From positions 26,779,915 to 26,843,914 of the forward strand of contig NC_088297.1 in NCBI RefSeq assembly GCF_032854445.1: 64,000 nt of DNA. The letters run 5' to 3'. This stretch comes from Liolophura sinensis. Its lineage: Eukaryota; Mollusca; Polyplacophora; Chitonida; Chitonidae. Shown piece by piece: positions 25,335 through 37,400 of the stretch; position 1 is the first letter of the stretch, and every line of letters starts with the position of its first letter. The notes below the pieces were generated by a model. It was not told where the DNA came from, did not search any database, and saw nothing but the letters and a program-made list of their open reading frames with translations. The position numbers and the translations under genes are program-made.

Positions 25335-28300
25335 GTAGTGATAAACTTGTAATTTTGTGTTAGATACATGTAAAGGCGATCAGAAAAGGTTGGCGATATG
25401 CTTGTAAAGGCGGACGGGAAAAGTTGGCGATATGCTTGGAATTTTGTGTTAGATTCATGTAAAGGCGATCAGAAAAGGTTGGCGATATGCTTGTAAAGGC
25501 GGACAGGAAAAGTTGGCGATATGCTTGGAATTTTGTGTTAGATATCTTTAAAGGCAACCAGAAAAGGTTGGCGATATGATTGTAAAGGCGGACAGGAAAA
25601 GTTGGCGATAGGCTTGGAATTTTGTTTTACAGGGCAACAGAAAAGGTTTGTGATAAGGTTATAAAGACGATCAGAAAGAGGTGGTGATATACCTGTAAAG
25701 GTGGCCTGGAAATGTTGGTGACATGCTTGTAATTTTGTGTTAGATTTTGTACATACGATCAGAAAAGATTGGTGATTGGTTTGTAAAGACGATCAGAAAA
25801 GGTTGGTGATTGACTTGTAAAGGCGGGAAGGAAGGTTTGGCGATGTGCGGGTAATTTTGTGTTAGATACCCGTAAAGATCGTCAGAAGAGCTTGTTGATA
25901 AGCTTGTAACGGTAGTTACGAAAGGTTGGTGATAGGCTTGTATTTTTTTGTCAGATACTTGTAAAGGCGATGAGAAAAGACCGGTGATAGACATGTAAAA
26001 GCGTCCAGGAAATGTTGGTGATAGGCTTATAACTTTTGTGTTAGATACATGTAAAGGTGATCACAAAAGATTGGTGATAAGCTTGTAAAGACGGTCAGAA
26101 AAGGTTGGTGATAGGCTTGTAAAGACGGTCAGAAAAGGTTGGTGATAGGCTTGTAACTTTGTGTAATACATGTAAAGGGGATCACAAAAATTGGTGATAG
26201 GCTTGTAAAAGACGGTCAGAAAAGGTTGGTGACTGACTTGTAAAGGTGACCACAAAAGGTTGGTGATAGGCTTGTAAAGAGGGTCAGAAAAGGTTGGTGA
26301 TAGGCTTGTAACTTTGTGTTAAATACATGTAAAGGGGATCACAAATATTGGTGATAGGCTTGTAAAGGACGGTCAGAAAAGGTTGGCGACTGACTTGTAA
26401 AGGTGACCACAAAAGGTTGGTGATAGGCTTGTAAAGAGGGTCAGAAAAGATTCGTGATAGGTTTGTAAAGGCGATAAAAAAAGCTTGGTAATAGGCTTGT
26501 AAAGGTGGTCAGGAAATGTTGGTGATAACGTTGTAAAGGTGGTTAGGGAATTCTGGTAATAGGCCTGTAATGTTGTCTTAGATACATGTAAACGCGACCA
26601 GGAAATGTTGGTGATAGACTTGTAACGTTGTGTTAGGCACATATGAAGGCGGTTTTAAAGGTCCGTTATAGGGTTCTAGTAGGGCTCGGTACATGTACAT
26701 GTAAACACCATCTATAAAGGTTGTTGATTATCATAAAACGTCGTGTCAGGTATATGTTAAGTCAGCCAGAAACCGCTGGCGATAGGTTTATTAATTTTAC
26801 GTAAAGTGTTTGCAAAGACGGATTGTAAAGGTTGTTGATGACTTTCTAATGTTAAGTTATGCACATGTAAAGACAGTCTGTAAAGGTTGGTGATAGTCTT
26901 GTAACGCTGTGTTACATAGATGTAAAGACCGTCTATAATGGTTGACGATAGGGCATATGTACATCTAAAAGCGGTTTGCAAAATTTGTTGAAAAAAGTAA
27001 CTTTTTCTCCAGAAGTTTTCTCCCTTGGCCGCTTACCTTTCTTGTTCATTATATTTATTTGATTCGGATATTTGTTTGGTTTGAGGATATCACGGATCTT
27101 TGTCAAGCCTGCATGAAGACTGTTGAACACCAACAGTGAAGACGTAACCCTACGCACATGTCACATTTTTTTACACCCAGTCTAAATTTATACTTTTTCG
27201 TTTGGGTGTTCGTTGTTACACTTTTACAAATCTCAGCAAGATTGACCAAAGAGTTGTTCTGTTAGCACATAAAAAATGTAAAGGTAAAAGAAACGTAGCA
27301 GGACGAAATGTCATTAAAAGAAAAGACAAAAATGGAGTATCTCTGAATAATGTTTTTAAATTTTACAAATGTTTCATCAAATGTGTATACACATAATACG
27401 AAATCCCATTTGAATGTTGTTTGGACAAAGCTCACATTTGAAACTATATCAAGGTGTGGAATTACTGCTGACATATTGTTTCTAATCTGAGCCAACCATA
27501 TGCTCATTTGACGTATTTTGGGGTGATTTGTTTGACAGTGTGTCTATTTTATACACATTAGCCACTGCATTCATTTCCGCTCCTCAGCTGTCACATTTAT
27601 TTAATTCCAAAACACAGGTTTATTCTTTCAATATTATCTTCTTTTGCTGTCAACAGGGAACCCCATCACAGCCGCCGGCAAAAGGAAACAGATATTCCGT
27701 ATCTTTTCTGTAGTGTGCGTTCCGCTTTTGATCCTAATCGGCATGACGGCGAACACTTTCGTTGTTACAATGCAGAGCTACGTGGACGCCACATCTATAC
27801 GCGAAGTCCTCAGATTCAGTACCCAGCTCGGAACGCTCATTCATCAGTTACAGAGAGAGCGCGACCAGAGCGCCCTCTATCTGAGCGCAATCGGACCGGA
27901 AACGAAGCGCAAGCTGCTTAAAGCATACACTGCCACTGACCTGATCCTGGAGGAACTCGACCAATGGCCCAGAGCTGATAATAACAACATTTTACATTTT
28001 CAGAACAAGGAAAAGTTTCAGTTGTATTTGAACCAGCACCGCTATAGACTGGACACTATCAACCAGTCAGTTACAAACGAGCTTCAGGTATGAAAAGTAG
28101 ATTTCTATTTGACTGCATATTATTTTATGCAATGTAAATTAGATGTTGCTGTGTTGGTTGTCCTGCTGTATTATAAACTGAAGGAGAGTCATTATTGTAA
28201 AAGTTGTCTCCAGGAAATGCTACGTAACAGCATATATATCCTAGAGACAACTTTTACAACTGTTGGTGTGTTACATGTAACTCTGGGCCTAGGGCGTTTA

Positions 28301-31300
28301 TCTGTTGGCGTGTTAAGTATGACTGTAGACCTATGGTATGTATCTGTTGGTGGGTTACATGTAAATGACGTTTATCTTTTGGCGTGTTATACCAAATATA
28401 CTAAAGACTTAAAAAATGGTACTTGCTGCTGCCTCGCTTGGTGCTCAGCACTGCGGAGCTAGAGCAAGGAAACGGGGTTAGTTGGCCCGGTGTTATTGTA
28501 ATGTGACTGGGTGGGACATCATGTCTGGTGTCTTTGGCATGATGCTTCAAGTAGCGGAAGCACTTTGGCGGCATGGACGCCCTGCCACTAGAAGGCACAA
28601 TACATGTCTACACATGTGATTCCTCGTCGTCATATGACTGAAAAATTGCTAAGTACAGCGCTAAACCCCAAACATACAGACATACATATATCATGTATAT
28701 GTCTATGTCTCGTCTACTATGTCTGTCATGTCACATGTATTATGCCTGTCTATGCCTATTTTGTCAGTCTATGTCGCATTTATTATGCCTGTCTATGCCA
28801 GGTCTGTTATATCTATGTCTAAGTCACGCCTATTTTTTCAGTCTATGTCGCGCCTATTACATTCATTATGTCTAGGTCTGTGTCTATTATGTCTATGCCT
28901 CGAAGCGTGGTCTCTTTGCATTGTTTTAATGTTATTGTCTGTTAAATGTGATCACAACACACAATGAATAGTAATTCTAGGCCAGTGACGCCTTATAAAT
29001 TGCAATGAACACCACTGCATTTTACCTAATGCCATATGGATTATGTCATGTCTGTTACATCCATGTTACGTTTGTTATATTCTATGATTTTTTTAAAAAT
29101 TATGCTATCACTTGAAGCAAAGAGCTCTTGCCGTCGACTTGGGGCTTATATACTTTAACATTATCAGTCAAAAACAACACATAATGTGAACTTCAAACAT
29201 ATCAGTGTGTAGAGCTTACGTTGTTACTTGCCACTGACTAAAGGCAATTTTGGCAGCGCAGGCAGCTGAAAACAGGCGATTCTCTGAAAAAAATAGATAA
29301 TAGTTCTATGTCCGAGTCACGTCTATTATGGCTGTGTCTATATCATGTCTGTTATGGTTGTGTCCATGTCATGTCTGTTACATCATCCCGTCTTCTGCCC
29401 TGTAGCACTACACCAGCGACATCTTGGTATTCGTGAAATGGCTGTACGACTCGATCTCCGAGGCGCGCTCCGGTACTGTGTGGAGAAATCTGGTGGCTTT
29501 CCTGGAAATCACAGACGCCAAGGTGAGTTTCTATCATAGTCGATGTTGATGTCGTGTAATATATGTATCTATGTTAATTTATTTATTTGATCAGTGTTTT
29601 ACGCCGGACGTGCGATGCCCAATCTTCACGCTGTTGTCTTATGACAGGATTACATACAATGTAATACAGCTGTATTATTGGGTATTCTGGGAAATATGTC
29701 AACATCGTCAAGAATTCACCCGTGTAGAGTCATGTGTCCGTTGGTTAGTTACCAAGATACTCTTTTTCATGAATTTAGATTCGCATTCTTATCAGTGCAG
29801 AGCAGAAATATACTATCCAAAAAAAGAAACGCATAGGTGTTTTGTTTTATTTTAAAACGAAATAAATACATTTTGTCTTCATTTCATGAGCAAAATGTGT
29901 TTTAATATTGTTAATAGTCACAGTTAGCACACATTTTATTCCTCAAAACATCTCTTGGTTGAAAATGTTGAGTTTGGAGGCCGTTTTTGGAAGAAGTAAA
30001 AAATACAGCACCACACTTCATCACGTGTAGTCTTACACGCCGAACTTACACATGGAAAGCATGCAGTGTGTGACTATAAAACCGCAACTTCGGGCCGGAA
30101 ATCGGCGTCTTTCAAGTGGTGTTTTCAAGTTGATTCAACATGCCACGTCTTGACACTGTCACAAGAAATATTGCCATTGGAAGACTTCATGCTGGAGAGT
30201 CCCAATCGTCCATTTCTAGGCGTCTACACGTCAGCCAGAGCACGATTTCACGGCTTGCTGCCCGCTACAACAATACTGGGACAACAAATGACCGTCGGCG
30301 TTCAGGTCGACCACGTGTCACTACAGCAGCCCAAGATCGCTACATAAGGGTCCTCCATTTGCGTGACCGTTGTGCTACAGCTGAAAGCACAGCCGCCAGC
30401 ATACCGGGACTGAGGAGGATATCAGGTCAGACAGTGCGGAACAGGCTGAGGGAACATGGACTGAGAGCCAGGAGGCCCTATGTTGGGATCGTGCTGCGTC
30501 CTCACCATCGCGCCAATCGCCTCCGATGGTGTAACAACGTGACTGCATGGAATCTACGCAACTGGCAACGCATTTGGTTCAGTGATGAGTCCAGATTCCT
30601 ATTGCAGAGACGTGATGGTAGAAACCGGGTTTACAGACGTGCTCACCAACGTTATTCCCCTAACTGCGTACGCCAAGTGGACAGATTTGGTGGAGGGAGT
30701 GTGATGATGTGGGCAGCAATATCGTATACTGGTCGTACAAATCTTGTCCACGTTCAGGGAAATCTTACGGCCGTACGCTACCGAGACACCATCCTGCAGC
30801 CACACCTCTTACCTGTCATTGACGTTCAGCGGAAGTTGTTCCAGCAGGACAACGCCAGACCGCACACGGCACGTGTCACAAGGGACTTCCTCGCCGAAAA
30901 CAATGTAAATGTGCTACCCTGGCCGTCCCGTTCCCCGGATCTTAACCCAATTGAGCATCTGTGGGATGAACTTGATCGACCCCTACGCCAACGTCAACGT
31001 CAACCCCAAACGCTTCAAGAGCAAGTTGCATGTTTGCAGGAGGAGTGGCAGAACATTCCCCAGGCCTCTATCCAGCGTCTCATCCAGTCCATGACAAGGC
31101 GTGTCAGAACTGTTATTCGTGCCCGTGGTGGTCACAACAGATACTGACATTCCACTCAAGTGGGAGACTCATTGTGAGTGTCTTACCTCAAGTTGATGGC
31201 CTTGTTGTCTAGATATGGACCCTTCCTTAATCTGTGTAAAAAAATATTTGCAGAATAGCAATTCTTATTTAGTTATGCATAATTGAAAAGACTGCATCAC

Positions 31301-31370
31301 CTCCGCAAAAAACCGGGTTATGCGTTTCTTTTTTTGGATAGTATACAATTTGATTGATTGATTGGTTGAC

Positions 31371-31418
<48 letters not shown>

Positions 31419-34400
31419 GTTCAAAGCAGCACTCAATGATCTGTGGACAAATATAGCTTGAAGAAGAGATACTGCTTCTTCTGATAGCAAATATAGACAT
31501 GGTTCTATGTCTTGAGGTTTTGGTTTATCGACGCCAAGCCGAATTTTGAGCCAATTTTGAAGTGATGCTAATGTTGGTTCAAGGAGCCATCATCTGTATC
31601 TTTTTGATATTAGCATGGACAATAGTATACAGAGTCCAAGGTCTGTGTGTGTGACGACCCTCTACAATTGGGGTGTGCTGCAGTTTGTTGAAGTCGTCAC
31701 CATCATCCAATAATTGAGACTTGGCATCTGCTTCAGGGTCATCTTGGTAATAGAGATGTCAGGTAGTCATGGGAACTACAAAGCGTTCTAAATTCCATCG
31801 GCATCAGTTTTACTTTTCACAGACTACTTTCATGGTTCAAGTCCTTTCATGGTTTACGAGTGATGTACAAATGTCGGACTAGACGCCTAATTTCGACAGT
31901 AATGATGAGATACTCAAGACTATGTTCCAGATGCCAGAATGTCATCTAAAGTATCATTATAACTAATAGTATATGTTTTTTCGTTCTTATCTGTAAGGAA
32001 TCATTGGGACTTGAACGCGCTCTTGGTGCCGTCTGTTTGGCTCGTGGTGGCTTCCCCACGTTTGAAGACTACTTATGGTTCTCTGAGAGTCAAGACGTCG
32101 CAAACGCCTCCTTCCTTTCCGCTAGACTTTTCTCCGATATCGCGGCAAATATATTTGACTCTCTGGTGGAAAATAACAAGTCCTTCCTCACAGACCTAAA
32201 TGATCTTAGACTGAACCTTCGCAGGAATGTCTCCTTTGTCCGGAACGCGTCTACAGAAGAGGCTGAGAACTGGTTCGACAAGATGTCAGTCTACCAGGAT
32301 GTCTTACTGGAGACACAGAAGACTCTAATGGACCAGATCAACCTGAAGCTAGATGAGCGCGATGAGGAAGACATGACAAAGATGATCGTCATCGCTATAG
32401 TGTTTGGATTAGTTCTAATGATGTGTCCACTCATCATGCAGGGAGTCTACTCTTTGACCACCGAGATGCAGAAATACTCCATCTCCCTAGCCGACAGGTA
32501 GGTTTATCTCCTTACAGGATATCTGTGGTTTTAACAGCAGGTCTGGTACAGTATATCACTGGTTTTAACAGCAGGTCTGGTACAGGATATCGGTGGTTTT
32601 AACAGCAGGTCTGGTACAGTATATCACGGGTTTTAACAGCAGGTCTGGTACAGTATATCACTGGTTTTAACAGCAGGTCTGGTACAGTATATCACTGGTT
32701 TTAACAGCAGGTCTGGTACAGTATATCACTGGTTTTAACAGCAGGTCTGGTACAGGATATCGGTGGTTTTAACAGCATGTCTGGTTCACCCAACACCAAA
32801 CATAAGCCGGCATGGTAACGTTAACTTTCTTTAAGAGATTATTTCTTAGCGGGCTGTGGTTCAATGGAAAAAGGTTTGCAAAGGATTCCCTGCTTATTGG
32901 GTCTTGGTGTCTCTCTACGTCGCGTGTCGGAATGTTTAGTATGTAATTTCATTTGACTTCACCTAACACCTGAGTTCACGTCAACAGTTATCACTTTGAC
33001 CGGAACGTTTGACTTGACCTAACGCTTCAGTTCACTGCAATAGTCATAACTCGGACCGGAACGTTTCACTTCACCTAACACCTGAGTTCACTGCAATAGT
33101 CATAACTTGGACGGGAACGTTTCACTTCACCTAACACATGAGTTCACGGCAATAGTCATAACTCGGACCGGAACGTTTCACTTCACCTAGCACATGAATT
33201 CACAGCAATAGTCATAACTTGGACGGGAACGTTTGACTTTACCTAACACCTGAGTTCAGGGCAATAGTCATAACTCGGACCGGAACGTTTCACTTCACCT
33301 AACACATGAGTTCACGGCAATAGTCATAACTTGGACCGGAACGTTTCACTTCACCTAACACATGAGTTCACGGCAATAGTCATAACTTGGACCGGAACGT
33401 TTGACTTCACCTAACACCTGAGTTCACTGCAATAGTCATAACTCGGACCGGAACGTTTCACTTCACCTAACACCTGAGTTCACTGCAATAGTCATAACTC
33501 GGTCCGGAACGTTTCACTTCACCTAACACATGAGTTCACGGCAATAGTCATAACTTGGACCGGAACGTTTCACTTCACCTCACACATGAGTTCACGGCAA
33601 TAGTCATAACTCGGACCGGAACGTTTCACTTCACCTAACACATGAGTTCACGGCAATAGTCATAACTCCGACCGGAACGTTTCACTTCACCTAACACATG
33701 AGTTCACGGCAATAGTCATAACTCGGACCGGAACGTTTCACTTCACCTAACACATGAGTTCACGGCAATAGTCATAACTTGGACGGGAACGTTTCACTTC
33801 ACCTAACACATGAGTTCACGGCAATAGTCATAACTCGGACCGGAACGTTTCACTTCACCTAACACATGAGTTCACGGCAATAGTCATAACTCGGACCGGA
33901 ACGTTTGACTTCACCTAACACATGAGTTCACGGCAATAGTCATAACTTGGACGGGAACGTTTGACTTCACCTAACACATGAGTTCACGGCAATAGTCATA
34001 ACTTGGACGGGAACGTTTCACTTCATCTAACACATGAGTTCACGGCAATAGTCATAACTTGGACGGGAACGTTTCACTTCACCTAACACATGAGTTCACT
34101 GCAATAGTCATAACTCGGACAGGAACGTTTGACTTCACCTAACACATGAGTTCACTGCAATAGTCATAACTCGGACCGGAACGTTTGACTTCACCTAACA
34201 CATGAGTTCACGGCAATAGTCATAACTTGGACGGGAACGTTTCACTTCACCTAACACATGAGTTCACGGCAATAGTCATAACTTGGACGGGAACGTTTCA
34301 CTTCAGCTAACACATGAGTTCACTGCAGTAGTCATAACTCGGACCGGAACGTTTCACTTCACCTAACACCTGAGTTCACTGCAATAGTCATAACTCGGAC

Positions 34401-37400
34401 CGGAACGTTTGACTTCACCTAACACCTGAGTTCACTGCAATAGTCATAACTCGGACCGGAACGTTTCACTTCACCTAACACATGAGTTCACTGCAATAGT
34501 CATAACTCTGACCGGAACGTTTCACTTCACCTAACACATGAGTTCACGGCAATAGTCATAACTCGGACCGGAACGTTTGACTTCACCTAACACCTGAGTT
34601 CAGGGCAATAGTCATAACTCGGACGGGAACGTTTGACTTCAGCTAACACCTGAGTTCACGGCAATAGTCATAACTCGGACCGGAACGTTTCACTTCACCT
34701 AGCACATGAGTTCACGGCAATAGTCATAACTTGGACCGGAACGTTTCACTTCACCTAACACATGAGTTCACTGCAATAGTCATAACTCGGACCGGAACGT
34801 TTCACTTCACCTAGCACATGAGTTCACGGCAATAGTCATAACTTGGACCGGAACGTTTGACTTCACCTAACACCTGAGTTCAGGGCAATAGTCATAACTT
34901 GGACGGGAACGTTTCACTTCACCTAACACATGAGTTCACTGCAATAGTCATAACTCGGACCGGAACGTTTGACTTCACCTAACACCTGAGTTCAGGGCAA
35001 TAGTCATAACTTGGACGGGAACGTTTGACTTTACCTAACACATGAGTTCACGGCAATAATCGTAACTCGGACCGGAACGTTTCACTTCACCTAGCACATG
35101 AGTTCACGGCAATAGTCATAACTTGGACGGGAACGTTTCACTTCACCTAACACCTGAGTTCAGGGCAATAGTCATAACTTGGACGGGAACGTTTGACTTT
35201 ACCTAACACATGAGTTCACGGCAATAATCGTAACTCGGACCGGAACGTTTGACTTCACCTAACACCTGAGTTCACTGCAATAGTCATAACTCGGATGGGA
35301 ACGTTTCACTTCACCTAACACATGAGTTCACGGCAATAGTCATAACTTGGACGGGAACGTTTCACTTCACCTGACACCTGAGTTCACTGCAATAGTCATA
35401 ACTCGGACCGGAACGTTTCACTTCACCTAACACATGAGTTCACTGCAATAGTCATAATTTCACTTCACCTAACACCTGAGTTCAGGGCAATAGTCATAAC
35501 TCGGACCGGAACGTTTCTCTTCACCTAACACATGAGTTCACGGCAATGGTCATAACTCGGACCGGAACGTTTGATTTCACATAACTCTTCAGATCACGGC
35601 AATAGTGATAACATGGACCGATACATTAGACTTCACCTAACACTTGAGTTTACGCGAAGAATCATACCTACAGTACAGCTCAGGTTAAGTGGAAACCAGG
35701 CCGGAGATTGGCGCGATCCTAGAGGCCTTGTAGAGAGTTTGTATAGAGTTTGTAGAGGACTTGTACACACTCAGTCATCTGCAAAGTCAGTGATCCATCC
35801 ATTGTGACTGATCACACGCACTTGGTTGACCACTGGCGTACGGGCTGGCTGCGGGAAGATAAACCTAATGGAAAAATTTTGATTTTTTGCTAGAATGATC
35901 TAAAAGATTTTTGAAAGACTGATAGAAGACATGAAACTGAAATGAAACATCTGATGTGTGTGTTTATGATCGCAAAGTGTCAATCGTCAAAGGCAAAGTA
36001 GTGATTTACGAGTTAGTCCACGCGAGGATCACTACGAGTGCTTAAGCTAACTCATTCTTCATCTCCTAGAACAAGTTTTAAAACGGACAAATATCGTTCA
36101 TTTCTTCCGTAGAAGGTTTTCCTTGTTGTGGGCGTCATTTGCCAGTGAAAAATGATCTGCTACTCAGTGATTTAGAATACCAAATTAACACTTTGACGCT
36201 GACACTCCGTGCAATAACAACAACGCCATGTTGCAATATGAATCTCTGGTACAGAAGTGGTTAAAAATAAAACCACGATACAAGTTCGATTTTGCCTGTA
36301 TGACTGTGGAGAATTTGTAGTTTGTACGAAACCATGTTGGAAAATCACCCACATAGCATACAAAATGAATGGTTTGAAACGTTTGTCTCACAAAAAATAG
36401 TCCGGTAATAATTTCCCATTTGCACCAATATACTTTATTCGAAGTTTTGGCTTACCAGACACTGTGTACCTTTTCTTTTCTGACTCTGTGACTACAAAAT
36501 GCCATCATGGAATTCATTCTGCTCTGTTAATTTATGCTTCACAACATATGATTTGAACCAACACCCAGAAGAATTCAGATAGGCAAATTGAAGTTAAGGC
36601 AAATGTATGTGAATAGCTTATACGTATATCGATAAACGTATGCTTACGATTTTTCTTCAGTTTGGACAGTAATACTTGCTATACTTGCGTGAAAAAATAT
36701 CATGGGTGTTTAATAGGCAGCAACAGCATAACATTTTATTGCAGGATTAATCTCGGATTAAGACAGATGTCTATCTTATGGTATAAATGTGGAAGTGTTA
36801 TACAGAGACCTGGAAGAAAAACCCATGCAGGTTTGGTGTCCAACAGTGACACTTTGTCAGAATTGAAAAACAATAGGTATGTTGTATTGGAGTAAGTAAA
36901 TAATACTCACAGGTGTCAAATTTTATTAACTGACATACATTGTATGGTTTTGGAAACACCCGGCTTGGTTAGCAACTGAGCAAGTCTGTATAGACAATCA
37001 GAGATGTAATCTTGAAAAAACTTCGTTAACATACCAGTCAGATTAAAACAAAATTCACCAGCCAGTTCGGATTACTTGTTAAAACCACCGGTAGCTGCGG
37101 CTCGCCCTGCATGTCCGTCCACCAGAAGCAGCATACAGTAAAAGCCTGGTAATGCCCGATTCTGACATGAACATACGTGTTCTGGGTTATCTTTTATTTC
37201 GACGTCACCTTTGTACAAACGCGACAAATGGTAAGACATGAGAGTGAAGGATCACGCAGAGGCACGGCCACACGAGAGTCTGTCGGTCTTGGGGCCAGGT
37301 CCTAGGCGGGAATCGCGCGCATTTGCACGTGCTTTATTCACAAGAAAGTCGCTTTAGTGTGTGAAATGCGAAGATTTGGCCACTTTATTACAAAATATCT

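Noticed and set aside
27202-27713. Small frames before coding exon 2 of the cyclase
   Set aside because: Intronic, AT-rich, and not in the phase needed for splicing.
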